Assembly (NCBI GenBank): GCA_022843265.1
Contig: JALHNZ010000005.1
Coordinates: 53,183 to 117,182 of the forward strand
Source: Gemmatimonadaceae bacterium
GTDB lineage: Bacteria > Gemmatimonadota > Gemmatimonadetes > Gemmatimonadales > Gemmatimonadaceae
Length of the DNA: 64,000 nucleotides
Direction: 5' to 3'
Within the stretch, counting starts at the first letter, position 1. Every line of letters starts with the position of its first letter. The notes under the pieces were generated by a model. It searched no databases. It had not been told where the DNA came from and was given only the letters and a program-made list of their open reading frames with translations. Both the position numbers and the translations under genes were made by a program. Below are positions 8,035 through 17,616 of this stretch, in pieces.

Positions 8035-11000
8035 GCGAGCAGAAGCGTCGTGGCATTTCCAGTTGGTCGATTCTTCGGCCCATCGGCACCATCATGCTGA
8101 CGAGTACGCTGCTGGTGCTCGGCCTCGTGTACGTGGGACGGCTGCCCGTTGATCTGCTGCCCAAGATCGTGTATCCGCAAGTGCGCGTGAGCGTATCAAA
8201 TGCGGGTGTCGAACCGGTGGTGCTTGAGGAAACCATTGCCAAGGTGCTTGAGTCGTCACTGGCGACGACGGAAAACCTGCAGCGCATGGAAACGGATATC
8301 TCCGAGGGACGCGTCAACGTGTCGCTCGATTTTCGTTACGGCACCAACGTAGACTTTGCATTGCAGGATGCGGCGAAGAATGTGGAGCGGGTGCGCGCAC
8401 GACTGCCGTTGGAAGCCGATCCGCCAGTCATCAACAAGTCGGACCCGTCGCAAATGCAGATCTATCAGGTGGCGTTCTCCAGTACGGAGCGCGATCTGGT
8501 AGGACTGCGTCAGTACGTGGAGCAGCGACTGCGGCCTCAGCTGTTGTCCGTTGACGGCGTCGCCTCGGTCGACGTGTCCGGCGGTCTGGTTCGTGAAGTG
8601 CAGATCGAACTCGATCCGGAGCGGTTGCGCGGGTTTGGATTGTCGGTGAATGGCGTGTTGTCGGCGCTGCGCAATGACAATCAGAACATCGCGGGCGGAC
8701 GCGTTTCCGGACCTGATCTTGAACTCGTCAGTCGCACCACCGGCAAGTTTGAAAGCGTGGACGAAATTCGCGGCGTGCTTCTCACGGGCGCGGGCGGAAC
8801 GCGTGTGCCACTGCGCGACGTGGCCATTGTGCGCGATACCAGCCAGGAGCAGCGCTTCTGGGCGCGACTCAATGGGTCTCCGGCGGTGCGTATCGGTATT
8901 CAGAAGCAGCCGGAAGCGAACACCGTAGAAGTCGTGGATGGCGTGCAGGAGCTGTTGGGGCGACTGAAAGAGAGCTCCTACATTCCGCGCGATATCGAAT
9001 ACAACGTCACGTTCGACCAGTCGGGCTTCATTCGTGACGCGCTCTCCTCGGTACAGGGTGCGGCGGTGACCGGTGCCATTCTCGCGATGATCGTGGTGTT
9101 GATCTTCCTGCGCTCGTTCCGCAAGACGTTCATTATTGGTGTGTCGATCCCGCTGGCCGTGCTGGCCACGTTCGTGATGATGGGTATTGCCGATCTTACG
9201 CTCAACATCATGTCGTTGGGCGGACTGGCGCTCGGCACTGGCCTGTTACTCGACAACGCCATTGTGATGCTCGAGAACATCTATCGCCGACGCGTGGCGG
9301 ACGGTCTCGATTCGGAAGAAAGCGCGCACGTGGGTGCTGCCGAGGTCTCGAACGCCGTGGTCGCCTCGACGACGACCAACCTCGCGTCTGTGGCGCCGTT
9401 CCTGCTCATCACGGGATTGGCCGCGCTGATTTTTCGGGAGCTGATTCTCACGATTTCGTTCGCCATTCTCGCATCGCTTCCTTTGGCGTTGACGCTGGTG
9501 CCAATGCTCGCCGCGCAGCTTGGCAAGGTGCGGTTCTCGAGTGGACTTGAACGTTTTCCGCCGCTCGTCGCGTTTGATCGCTTTCTCAAGCGTATGACTG
9601 AGGGATATCGCACCGCGGCCGCTGGGGCGGTGCGTTGGCGGTGGTTCGTGGTTGGCGGTGCCGTGGCAATCTCCGCCACTGCCGTGTACGTCGGCCGCAG
9701 CATTCCCTCGGAGTTCCTGCCGCAGGTTGATGACGGCACGGTGAGTGCATTCGTGCGATTGCCGGCCGGCGCAACGCCCGCACAAACCGATCGACTCACG
9801 AAGGAGCTTGAGTCGATGGTGCAGGATATGCCCAATGTGCAAAGTGTGTTTGCCACAGCAGGCGGATTTCTGTTCGGTGGCTCAAGCAGCGCGAACGCGG
9901 GACGTGGTAGTCTGGACATTCGACTCGACGGCGCACGTGATCGCAGCATTACGGCTGAGCAGTGGGTCACACAGCTGCAGCAGCAAATTGATGCGCGTGG
10001 ATTCGCCGGCGCTCGGGTTGGCGTGCGGCCGCCGCGTATTCGTGGCTTGCGCACATCAAGCAGCGGCGAAGCCGTTTCTGTGGCCATTGTTGGCGACGAG
10101 CTGCCCACGCTGGAACAGATTGGACGCAACGTCGCGCGGACGTTGCAGGGCACGCCGGGCTTGCAGAACTTCGATCTGCAAGCCGACGAACAGAATCCGC
10201 TGCTCTCCATCGAGCTCGATCGTGAGCGCGCCCGCGCGCTCGGGCTCGACGTCGCAACCGTTGGACAAACCATTCGCACCGCACTCGACGGCACAGTGGC
10301 CACGCGGTACGCCGAGGGCAACTTTGAGTACGACGTGCGCGTGTTTTTCCCGCGCGGTCGTTTTCAGAGCGTGAACAATCTGGCGGATCTGCCGCTGTTT
10401 CCGGCTGGTGCAGGTCGCGATCCGGTTCAGCTGCGTGACGTCGCGTTTGTTGGGCCCGCACTTGGACCGTCGAGCATTCGGCGCGTGAATCAGAATCGAC
10501 AGATTCAACTCACCGGCGATGTACTGACGAACGTGGCAAGCGTTGGCGCTGTCACGGATTCCATTCGCAAGCGCCTGGCACAGCTCGACCTTCCGGACGG
10601 ATACGGTGTGCTCATCGGCGGCGAAGCCGAGGCCATCGAAGAGAGCAACGCGCAGATGTTGCTCGTGGTAGGCCTCGCGATTTTTCTCGTGTTCGTCGTG
10701 CTGTCGGTGCAGTACGAAAGTCTCACCGATCCGTTCGTGATTCTGGCCGCGGTACCAATGTCACTCGTGGGCGTTGTCGCCATTCTCAAAATCACGGGTA
10801 CGCCGTTCAGTGCACCGGCCTTGTTGGGTATGATTCTGCTGGCCGGTATCGTGGTGAATAACTCGATTCTGTTGGTGGAGTTTGTGAACGCGCACATGCG
10901 CGAGACGGGCGCGTCAGTGCGTGATGCGGTCGTGGAAGCAGGCGCCGCTCGTATGCGCCCCATCCTGATGACCACCATCACGTCGTTGGTTGGGACGGCG

Positions 11001-11213
11001 CCACTCGCACTCGGCATCGGGAACGGCTCTGAGCTCATGCGTCCGCTGGCGATCGCGGTTGTGGGTGGACTGTCCATGTCGACGTTGCTCACACTCTTTG
11101 TCGTGCCGTGCCTGTACGTGCTGATGCATGCCTTCACGGCCAAGCTGCGTTCATTCGTGCTTGGATCCGGTGATGTGCGCAGCGCCATGCCGCAACCGGT
11201 CGCCGGCGACTAG
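8031..11213 (+). CDS. RND efflux pump, inner-membrane permease (AcrB/MdtB-like)
   Basis: 1060 residues, the normal length of RND pumps. A hydrophobic TM1 (RPIGTIMLTSTLLVLGLVYVG), two large periplasmic loops, and the TM2-6 and TM8-12 clusters are visible. TM4 carries GLLLDNAIVMLENI, with the proton-relay Asp followed by Asn, as in many amphiphile-efflux pumps of this branch, rather than the Asp-Asp pair of AcrB. The final block GTAPLALGIGNGSELMRPLAIAVVGGL is typical. It forms a tripartite pump with the upstream adaptor. It exports small amphiphilic compounds by proton antiport in the family; the actual substrate is not inferable. A hairpin follows the stop. Confidence 0.94.
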   Translation: MSEQKRRGISSWSILRPIGTIMLTSTLLVLGLVYVGRLPVDLLPKIVYPQVRVSVSNAGVEPVVLEETIAKVLESSLATTENLQRMETDISEGRVNVSLDFRYGTNVDFALQDAAKNVERVRARLPLEADPPVINKSDPSQMQIYQVAFSSTERDLVGLRQYVEQRLRPQLLSVDGVASVDVSGGLVREVQIELDPERLRGFGLSVNGVLSALRNDNQNIAGGRVSGPDLELVSRTTGKFESVDEIRGVLLTGAGGTRVPLRDVAIVRDTSQEQRFWARLNGSPAVRIGIQKQPEANTVEVVDGVQELLGRLKESSYIPRDIEYNVTFDQSGFIRDALSSVQGAAVTGAILAMIVVLIFLRSFRKTFIIGVSIPLAVLATFVMMGIADLTLNIMSLGGLALGTGLLLDNAIVMLENIYRRRVADGLDSEESAHVGAAEVSNAVVASTTTNLASVAPFLLITGLAALIFRELILTISFAILASLPLALTLVPMLAAQLGKVRFSSGLERFPPLVAFDRFLKRMTEGYRTAAAGAVRWRWFVVGGAVAISATAVYVGRSIPSEFLPQVDDGTVSAFVRLPAGATPAQTDRLTKELESMVQDMPNVQSVFATAGGFLFGGSSSANAGRGSLDIRLDGARDRSITAEQWVTQLQQQIDARGFAGARVGVRPPRIRGLRTSSSGEAVSVAIVGDELPTLEQIGRNVARTLQGTPGLQNFDLQADEQNPLLSIELDRERARALGLDVATVGQTIRTALDGTVATRYAEGNFEYDVRVFFPRGRFQSVNNLADLPLFPAGAGRDPVQLRDVAFVGPALGPSSIRRVNQNRQIQLTGDVLTNVASVGAVTDSIRKRLAQLDLPDGYGVLIGGEAEAIEESNAQMLLVVGLAIFLVFVVLSVQYESLTDPFVILAAVPMSLVGVVAILKITGTPFSAPALLGMILLAGIVVNNSILLVEFVNAHMRETGASVRDAVVEAGAARMRPILMTTITSLVGTAPLALGIGNGSELMRPLAIAVVGGLSMSTLLTLFVVPCLYVLMHAFTAKLRSFVLGSGDVRSAMPQPVAGD

Positions 11214-11229
11214 GCGGGCCGGCGCAGCT

Positions 11230-11256
11230 GGCCGCGGGAGCGCACGTCCCGCGGCC
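11230..11256. terminator. Bidirectional hairpin between convergent genes
   Basis: GGCCGCGGGA pairs perfectly with TCCCGCGGCC around a 7-base loop, between the stops of the pump gene and the convergent phosphatase gene. There is no clear T-tract on either side, so termination efficiency is uncertain. Confidence 0.55.
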
Positions 11257-11257
11257 G

Positions 11258-12937
11258 CTATTGCGGCGGCGTGCTGTGCATTGGCGTGCTGTGCATTGGC
11301 GTGCTGTGCATTGCCGTGCTGTGCAGCGCCTTGCCAAGTACGCGTCCGTCCACACGCTCGGTGATGCGTACGCCAAGCACCTCGGCAAGTGTTGGCGCGA
11401 TGTCCACCACGCGAACAACGCTGCTGTCGCTCAGCGCCGCAAAGGGCGCGCCCCAGAAGATGACGGGCACCAGTGCGTCGTAGTCATGCGGACTGCCATG
11501 GGTCGCGACATTGCTGCGTCCGAAAATATTGAACTCGTTCAGCGTGACCGTGGCGACCACATCGCCACCGGGTTTGAACATGTGCAGCCATCGACGCGCG
11601 ATCGCATCGTTTACCGTGTCGGCCTTGGCCAGATCGTCGATCAGATCGACCCGCATCACACCGGACAACGCGCGCGCTTCTTTTGCGAACGCGTTGGCAA
11701 TGTTGCGGATGTCCCGATCACGCCCTCTCACAAGGCTGCGATTCACCGAGAGTGTGAAGCCATCAAAGTCTATTGCTTCCAGCGGAAATTTTGACTGCGA
11801 CGCGCGTACCGCCGCCGCCGTAATCGCTGGTTGAAAGTCGTCGAGCATGATTCGCTGAGAACGCGCGTTGTTCACAACGGTGGAGCGCATATCAGGACTC
11901 GGCGCGACACCGTGATCGCTGGTGAGTGCAATCACGAGACGTTCGGCGGGCACCACGGTGAGGAGCGAATCAAAGAAGGCCCCCAGCGCGCGATCAACGC
12001 GCAGGATATGGTCGTGCATCTCGCGGGATTCAGGCCCCCAGCGATGTCCCACCGCATCGGTGGTGGACAGCGACACCGCGAGTAAATCGGGCGCTGTGCG
12101 CTGCCCGAGTTGCATGGACGTTACGCCGCGCCACGCGAACTCGAGGGTGAGTTCATCCATGAACGGAAAAGCGATCAGCAGGTTGGTTGCCCGCATCGGA
12201 TCAGACGGCATGACGTACGGGAAGACGAAGTCCTGCCCGAAGCTCTCTCCCACCACCGTATCCGGTTCAGCGTACGCTGAGTCGGGCAATAACAGCTCCC
12301 ACTTTTTGCCGGCGTACCGACTCATCACCGCGTTTTCCGCGTTGAATCCGCGCACCCAGCCTGGCAAGGTGTCCGCGTACCATGCGCTTGTAGTGAACGA
12401 GCCATTCGACATCGCATACCAGAACACCGAGTGTTTCGCGCGACCAATGGGAAGAATCGCGCCGCGATCCTTGCGTGACACCGACAGGACCCGTGACTCG
12501 GCATTGGCCGACGTCATCCAGTCCGCGAGCGTTGTACCGCGGAAGCGCGATGGGCTGGCACCAGCATCTGGCGCTCCGATCAGCGGGCTGTCGTCCGTGT
12601 TCACGCCCGCGTAGTTCATGGCGATCCCCGTGCTGTAGGGAAACCGGCCGGAGAGAATCGAGGCGTGACCAGGCGCGGTTTCGGTAATCGCGTGATCCTG
12701 ATAGGCGTTGGTGAACACCGCGCCTTCGGTGAGCAGGCGCCCCAGTCCGCCGGTGAACTGCGATCGCCAGCGCTCGAGGTATCGGGGGGTGAGCTGGTCG
12801 ACGGTGACGACCACAACCAAGGCCGGAGCGACCGCCGCTTGGGGCGTATCGCCAGCGACCGCGGAGACGCGCGGCGCCGATTGCGCGTGAACGCAACCTG
12901 CCGCCACCAGGCACGCAACGATCAGTGGTCGAATCAC
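11258..12937 (-). CDS. Secreted alkaline phosphatase superfamily protein (PafA/NPP-like)
   Basis: 559 residues with an N-terminal signal peptide (LIVACLVAAGC; either lipobox cleavage or cleavage after HAQ). Metal ligands and nucleophile of the type I phosphodiesterase/alkaline phosphatase fold are visible: VTVDQL near the N-terminus, ETAPGHASILSGR with the nucleophilic Thr, STTDAVGHRWGP, and LTSDHGVAPSPD. Such enzymes release phosphate from monoesters or cleave diesters in the periplasm. The start is GTG. The C-terminus carries four copies of an HST-P/A-M unit encoded by a 15-base tandem repeat, which is unusual for the family. The gene stands alone, converging on the RND pump gene. Confidence 0.9.
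   Translation of the reverse strand: MIRPLIVACLVAAGCVHAQSAPRVSAVAGDTPQAAVAPALVVVVTVDQLTPRYLERWRSQFTGGLGRLLTEGAVFTNAYQDHAITETAPGHASILSGRFPYSTGIAMNYAGVNTDDSPLIGAPDAGASPSRFRGTTLADWMTSANAESRVLSVSRKDRGAILPIGRAKHSVFWYAMSNGSFTTSAWYADTLPGWVRGFNAENAVMSRYAGKKWELLLPDSAYAEPDTVVGESFGQDFVFPYVMPSDPMRATNLLIAFPFMDELTLEFAWRGVTSMQLGQRTAPDLLAVSLSTTDAVGHRWGPESREMHDHILRVDRALGAFFDSLLTVVPAERLVIALTSDHGVAPSPDMRSTVVNNARSQRIMLDDFQPAITAAAVRASQSKFPLEAIDFDGFTLSVNRSLVRGRDRDIRNIANAFAKEARALSGVMRVDLIDDLAKADTVNDAIARRWLHMFKPGGDVVATVTLNEFNIFGRSNVATHGSPHDYDALVPVIFWGAPFAALSDSSVVRVVDIAPTLAEVLGVRITERVDGRVLGKALHSTAMHSTPMHSTPMHSTPPQ
11271..11330. repeat. Four tandem 15-base repeats in the end of the phosphatase gene
   Basis: The unit gtgctgtgcattggc occurs twice exactly, then with one change (ttgcc), then with a diverged end (cagcgcc). 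On the coding (minus) strand it encodes a repeated HST-P/A-M pentapeptide at the C-terminus of the phosphatase. Unit length is a multiple of three, so copy-number change would preserve the reading frame. Confidence 0.9.
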
Positions 12938-13029
12938 GGGACTTGTCGGTGAGGGTTCTTCAACAAACTATCTGTCGGACACCAAACCCGCTGTTGTGGT
13001 CCAGCGCGTGCCCCTGCATTTTCGCGACT

Positions 13030-14046
13030 ATGGATTGGCTCACAGAACACCCTCTCTGGCGAAACGCTGTCGCTCGCGTCGTCATCTATTACCTCGTATT
13101 TGGCGCCATCGCCGCCGTGATCTACCGGTATGTGCCCTCGGCGTGGGGGGTATTCGGCGGCGAAACGATGACGGACCTCTTGCGCCCACCTGACCGTTCG
13201 GGCGCAGAGACCGGACCCGGGCCGACCCCGCTGGCGACATCCGTTGCCATGCTGACGGCCTTCGCCTCGGCGCTGCCAGTGGCGTGGATCTACACCCTCA
13301 CGCGACGGAAAAAGGGGTATCTGCAGTCGATTGTGCAGACGTACCTCATTCTGCCGGTTGTTGTCGCGGGCATCGTGGTGCTGGTCAAGTATTCCATTGC
13401 GCTCGCCTTTTCACTGGGCGGCATTGTGGCCGCGGTTCGTTTTCGCACCACGCTCGACGACAGCAAAGACGCGGCCGGCATTTTTGTGGTGACCGGTATT
13501 GGCATGGCCGCCGCCGTTGCACCGAGCGTGTCGTGGGTGATTTCGATCGGGTTCAACACCCTGATTCTTGGCTTGTGGTACACCGACTTTGGTCGCCCCT
13601 CGGCGCTCGAAGGCAAAACGGCCGAGCGCCGCATGCAGAAGGCGCTTGCGGTCGCGAATCGGACCGGCATGTTCGTGGCGAAACTCGACGACGAAGTGCT
13701 TAAGTCATTGTCATCGGAACAGTTGGAGGCCATCGCCGACCGCGCGTGGCGGCGGCGCAAGCGCAACGCCACCGAGGAGCAGGATACCGGTGAGCGCGAG
13801 GCGCCTCCCGCGTTTGAAAACCTGCTGCGTATTCACACGAACGACGTGGAGGCCACCCGCCGCTCGTGCGAACCACGGTTCAATGGATTTTTCGCGCGCT
13901 GGAAATACATGGGCTCCGTCCAGCAAGACGACTGGCGGGTGGCGGAGTACGGCGTCACTTTTTCGGAGACCGTCACGATCGGTGTGGTCAGCGACGACCT
14001 GCGCGCACTGCCTGATTCCCCTGTTCGCAAACTGGAGCTTCGCTAA
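13030..14046 (+). CDS. DUF4956 membrane protein
   Basis: 338 residues from the ATG that begins MDWLTEHPLWRN; the longer frame would add a non-conserved leader. Four hydrophobic segments are visible. The conserved DUF4956 core is LGGIVAAVRFRTTLDDSKDAAGIFVVTGIGMA. The C-terminal half is soluble and charged (KTAERRMQKALAVANRTG...). The family is of unknown function and is often encoded near VTC-type polyphosphate polymerase and CotH-like genes. Here the next gene begins in its stop codon (TAATG), and that protein has a CotH-like core, consistent with the usual neighbourhood although no VTC gene is present. Confidence 0.85.
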   Translation: MDWLTEHPLWRNAVARVVIYYLVFGAIAAVIYRYVPSAWGVFGGETMTDLLRPPDRSGAETGPGPTPLATSVAMLTAFASALPVAWIYTLTRRKKGYLQSIVQTYLILPVVVAGIVVLVKYSIALAFSLGGIVAAVRFRTTLDDSKDAAGIFVVTGIGMAAAVAPSVSWVISIGFNTLILGLWYTDFGRPSALEGKTAERRMQKALAVANRTGMFVAKLDDEVLKSLSSEQLEAIADRAWRRRKRNATEEQDTGEREAPPAFENLLRIHTNDVEATRRSCEPRFNGFFARWKYMGSVQQDDWRVAEYGVTFSETVTIGVVSDDLRALPDSPVRKLELR

Positions 14047-15095
14047 TGCGTTCTAGCCAAATATTGCGCGTCATGCGTGCCGTTGTGTGTGCAGTGATTG
14101 CGCTCAGCGGTGTGGCGACGGTGAGCGACGCACAACCGTTATTCCGCAGCGACTCCCTGATCGACGTGACCATCACCACCAATCTTCGCGATCTCGTGCG
14201 AGAGCGCGACTCCACCGAGCTCGCCTGGTTTGGCGCTGCCTTCAGTTACAAGATTGGTGACAGCACGGTCACTGTGCCAACAGAGTTGCGCGCCAGGGGG
14301 CATTTCAGGCGGCAGAAAGGCAACTGCTCGTTCCCACCGTTGTTTGTGCGTGTGAAAGGACCTGACGCTCGCGGAACGCTGCTGCAAGGCAATCCGAGAA
14401 CAAAAATCACCACGTCGTGCAGACCGGGTGACTCGGACTACGATCAGTACATCCTGCAGGAATACGGTGTGTATCGCATGTATCAGTTATTGAATCCGAT
14501 CCATCCACGCACGCGCCTCGCACGCATTACGTACGAAGATTCGGCGGCCCGCATGAAGCCGATCACCGTGTACGCGTTTTTTGGCGAACTCGACGAAGAA
14601 GTGGCCAAAGAACACAAGATGACGTTGCGGGAAGAGATGAAGGGCGCGCGCTTTCGCGATGTAGAACCGGTTGCGCTGCAATCCATGGCGCTGTTCGCGC
14701 TCATGGTAGGCAACTCCGATTGGTCGCTCGGTGCGTTGCACAATGTGTATCTGTTGCAGGACACCATGGGCGTGATCCGCACCGTCGCGTATGACTGGGA
14801 CTGGGTGGGTTTATTGAATACCAAATATTCGCGCCCCGATTACCGGCTCCCGATCAAGTCCGTTGCTGAGCGTTACTACATGGGGCCTTGTTACACCGAG
14901 GCGGACTGGCTGCCCTCTGTGATCAAGTTTCAGGCGGCCAAACCCGCGGTCGATTCACTCTGGACGAGCATTCCGGGCCTCACCGACAATAAGCGCCAGC
15001 AAGTGAGCCGGTATCTGAGTCAGTTCTGGCAGATCCTGGAAAAGCCAAAGGAACTCAGCCGGATAACCAAATCGTGCCGTGCGGAAGGCAACTAA
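14046..15095 (+). CDS. Secreted protein with CotH/kinase-like core
   Basis: 349 residues with a signal peptide (VVCAVIALSGVATVSDAQ). Residues about 217-260 read MALFALMVGNSDWSLGALHN, a VYLLQ strand, and then TVAYDWDWVGLLNTKYSRPD. A GN-x-DW catalytic-like loop followed by a (D/Y)D-x-D metal-binding-like motif is the pattern of CotH-type protein kinases and related atypical kinases. I infer kinase-fold ancestry from this motif pair only; activity is unproven. The ATG overlaps the DUF4956 stop by one base, so the two are cotranslated. It acts outside the cytoplasm if the signal peptide is real. Four cysteines (one in KGNCSF, one in TTSCRP, one in MGPCYT, one near the end) could form disulfides. 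Confidence 0.65.
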   Translation: MRSSQILRVMRAVVCAVIALSGVATVSDAQPLFRSDSLIDVTITTNLRDLVRERDSTELAWFGAAFSYKIGDSTVTVPTELRARGHFRRQKGNCSFPPLFVRVKGPDARGTLLQGNPRTKITTSCRPGDSDYDQYILQEYGVYRMYQLLNPIHPRTRLARITYEDSAARMKPITVYAFFGELDEEVAKEHKMTLREEMKGARFRDVEPVALQSMALFALMVGNSDWSLGALHNVYLLQDTMGVIRTVAYDWDWVGLLNTKYSRPDYRLPIKSVAERYYMGPCYTEADWLPSVIKFQAAKPAVDSLWTSIPGLTDNKRQQVSRYLSQFWQILEKPKELSRITKSCRAEGN

Positions 15096-15108
15096 CTAAC
15101 GTTCGCGG

Positions 15109-15477
15109 ATGGAAAAAACCTTTGCTCTGCTCGGTGCGGTTTCGGCCGCCATCAGCGTTGGGGCTGGCGCGTTTGGTGCGCATGCACTGCGCGCCCGTCT
15201 TGACCCCCGCCAGCTGGAAGTCTTTGAAACGGCGGCGCGCTACCAGATGTATCACGCGCTGGCGCTGCTCGCGGTGGCGTGGGCGGCCACCCGTTGGCCC
15301 GGCTCACTGGTCAATAGCAGCGGTTGGCTCTTCGTCGCCGGCACCCTGCTCTTTTCCGGATCGCTCTACGCGATGACGTTCACCGGCATTCGTGCACTCG
15401 GCGCGATCACACCAATCGGTGGCGTGTGCTTTATTGCCGGCTGGCTTTGCCTCGCACTGGCCGCGACGCGTAGTTAA
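15109..15477 (+). CDS. DUF423 membrane protein
   Basis: 122 residues, four hydrophobic helices. It has the DUF423 hallmarks: an N-terminal GAVSAAISVGAGAFGAHALR, the YQMYHALALLAVAW motif, and LLFSGSLYAMTFTGIRALGAITPIGG. This is a small, widespread inner-membrane family with no established function. It starts 13 bases after the CotH-like gene and may share its transcript. The stop lies 19 bases from the convergent chemoreceptor gene. Confidence 0.9.
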   Translation: MEKTFALLGAVSAAISVGAGAFGAHALRARLDPRQLEVFETAARYQMYHALALLAVAWAATRWPGSLVNSSGWLFVAGTLLFSGSLYAMTFTGIRALGAITPIGGVCFIAGWLCLALAATRS

Positions 15478-15496
15478 CGCGCGTCACGGCCAGCGG

Positions 15497-17383
15497 TCAG
15501 AATACCAGGGCTTCGTGCCCGGACAGCTCGTCGGCAAATGAATCGCGCACGGTGCCGCCAGTCGTTGGCGGTTCAGCGAGGTCAATGCGGAAGCGGCCCA
15601 CGAGCTCGCCGAGCTCCGACGCATAGGCGGCGAGCTGCTGCGCCGCTTCCTGCGTCTGCTCCGCACCCTCGCTGGTGCCACGAGCGGCGCTGGCGACCCC
15701 ATCAATGCCTTGTACGATGTTTTCGGTGGCCTCACGTGCGCCACGGATGCTTGACGTCATACCACTCACGGTCGACGTATGTTCGTCTACTGCGGTAGTG
15801 ATGGCCAGCTGTAGTGTGCGAATACGTTGAACGACGGTGCCAATTTCACTGATGGCTGTTACGGCGGCACCTGAGTCCCGCTGAATATCGCTGATGACTT
15901 CGGCCACTTCGCGCGTGGCTTCGGACGTACGCGTGGCGAGTGTCTTCACTTCGTTCGCCACCACGGCAAATCCGTCTCCGGCTGCACCTGCGCGCGCGGC
16001 TTCAATCGCCGCGTTCAGCGCCAGCATGTTCGTTTGCTGTGCAATCGACTGAATCACATCGATCACCTTGCCAATGCGTTTGCTCGATGCATTCAGGCTG
16101 CCAATGGTGTCTGACGCTTCTTGTGCAGCGTGCACCGCACGTTCCGCCACACCATTCGCATCGCCGGCACTCGCTGCGATATCGCGAACCCGTGCCGAGA
16201 CAGCGCTCGCCCCCTGATCGATCTCGCGAACGCGATTGAGCACGGCGTCTGATGTTTCTGACACAACGCGTGCCTGTGCGGCCGCTTCTTCGGCCGTCGC
16301 ACTCATTTCTTCGCTGACCGCCGCCAGCGAGTCCGACGACTGCGCCAATCCGCCTGAATGTGCTGCAATCGAGGCAATGCTTCCACGCAGGTCGGTCAGA
16401 AACCGATCGAGCGCGATTCCCATGCGACCAATGGCATCGTTTCCGCGCACTGTGACCGAATGTGTCAAGTCACCCGTGGCTGCAGCAGAAACCACGGCCA
16501 GAATGCTGTCCACCTGTGCGCGCAGCGCGTCGGCCTGCGCCACTTCACGTTCCGCGGCGACACGCGCATCCTCACCGGCAGCCCGCGCGCGCTCGAGTGC
16601 TTCGCGCTGCGCACCGATGGCAACATTCAGTGCGCGTCCCATGCGCGCCACCTCGTCACGGCCAACCACTTGCACCTCACGCGAAAGATCACCTTCGGCG
16701 ACCGCTTCGAGCACCGTCATGGTCTGAGCCAATGGGCCCGTGATCAGTCGCGAGACGAGTGCACCGAGCAGCAGTGTGACAATCGCCCCGCCCACCAGCA
16801 GGGAGATCAACAACTTTCGTGCGGACGCTGCGGTGGCCGTACCCGAGGCGAACGCAGTCTCGCCAAGCACCTCTTTCGTCGTCGCTACTTCCGCCATCAT
16901 GTCAACGAGTGCCTGCCCAACCGCCGATGCCTCAACCGCTGAGCCGCGCGCGGCGTCGAGATTCGACGACATCCGCTCTTTCACCGCGCGTGCGGCGGTC
17001 GCCAGGAACTCCGTGTAGCCGGAGCGCACGTCATTCATGCGCACTTGCGATGCCGAATCCACGATGGTGGAATCCGCGCGTGCAATCTGCACCAGAAACT
17101 CTGCACCGTATGCATCAATGTTTTGCGCGTGATACGAGGCTTCGGCGGTATCGGTTGCCAGCAGTGCTCGCCCTACTTCGGCCGTCATGTACGACAACAG
17201 CAGGCTCGCCTGTTTCACACTGGAAATGCCGCGCAGCTCCTGCTGCTGCAGCTGCCCGAGCGCCCGCGTCTGCTGTTCAGAGTTTCGAATACCAACCACG
17301 CCCACTGCGATCAACAACAACGTGGTGAGCGCCGATGTCACCAACAGCTTGGTCGCCGTTCGGAAGTTCGAGAAGTAGTTCAT
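15497..17383 (-). CDS. Methyl-accepting chemotaxis protein
   Basis: 628 residues from the ATG beginning [14 protein letters not shown]; the longer frame adds an implausible 33-residue leader. It has TM1 near residues 12-32, a helical 4HB-type periplasmic sensor, TM2 ([21 protein letters not shown]), a HAMP domain and further HAMP-like linker ([25 protein letters not shown]), then the signalling hairpin with the highly conserved tip [20 protein letters not shown]. It should control a CheA/CheW array; no che genes are in the window. It is divergent from the porin/PstS-like pair, which suggests a joint role. No CheR-docking pentapeptide is seen at the C-terminus (GHEALVF). Confidence 0.95.
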   Translation of the reverse strand: MNYFSNFRTATKLLVTSALTTLLLIAVGVVGIRNSEQQTRALGQLQQQELRGISSVKQASLLLSYMTAEVGRALLATDTAEASYHAQNIDAYGAEFLVQIARADSTIVDSASQVRMNDVRSGYTEFLATAARAVKERMSSNLDAARGSAVEASAVGQALVDMMAEVATTKEVLGETAFASGTATAASARKLLISLLVGGAIVTLLLGALVSRLITGPLAQTMTVLEAVAEGDLSREVQVVGRDEVARMGRALNVAIGAQREALERARAAGEDARVAAEREVAQADALRAQVDSILAVVSAAATGDLTHSVTVRGNDAIGRMGIALDRFLTDLRGSIASIAAHSGGLAQSSDSLAAVSEEMSATAEEAAAQARVVSETSDAVLNRVREIDQGASAVSARVRDIAASAGDANGVAERAVHAAQEASDTIGSLNASSKRIGKVIDVIQSIAQQTNMLALNAAIEAARAGAAGDGFAVVANEVKTLATRTSEATREVAEVISDIQRDSGAAVTAISEIGTVVQRIRTLQLAITTAVDEHTSTVSGMTSSIRGAREATENIVQGIDGVASAARGTSEGAEQTQEAAQQLAAYASELGELVGRFRIDLAEPPTTGGTVRDSFADELSGHEALVF

Positions 17384-17616
17384 TGCAGCCGATGTCGGGG
17401 TTGCACCTACGCGCGGATGCGCTGTCGGAAGTTCCGGAAGCGTCCTTGCGACTCCATTCAGTGTCGGACTGTACGGTCGCAACTTGAGCGCACCGTGTGG
17501 GAACGACCGACACGTTGGAATTTGCTCAAGCTCCCGAGCCAGCAGCCGATACCCAGAGCCGGACTGGTACGTGCGTACCGTCGAAAGCCATCAGGCAAAC
17601 TTCTCGGAGACCAGTT

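Noticed and set aside
9281..10321. 346-codon minus-strand frame inside the RND pump gene
   Set aside because: Antisense to a firmly identified pump; low-complexity Arg/Ser-rich product with no motif.
11271..11330. CRISPR-like array
   Set aside because: The 15-base units have no spacers and are within a coding region.
17384..17616. Riboswitch or small RNA between chemoreceptor and porin genes
   Set aside because: I looked for c-di-GMP and other known patterns and found none; the region just holds two divergent promoter regions without a clear box.
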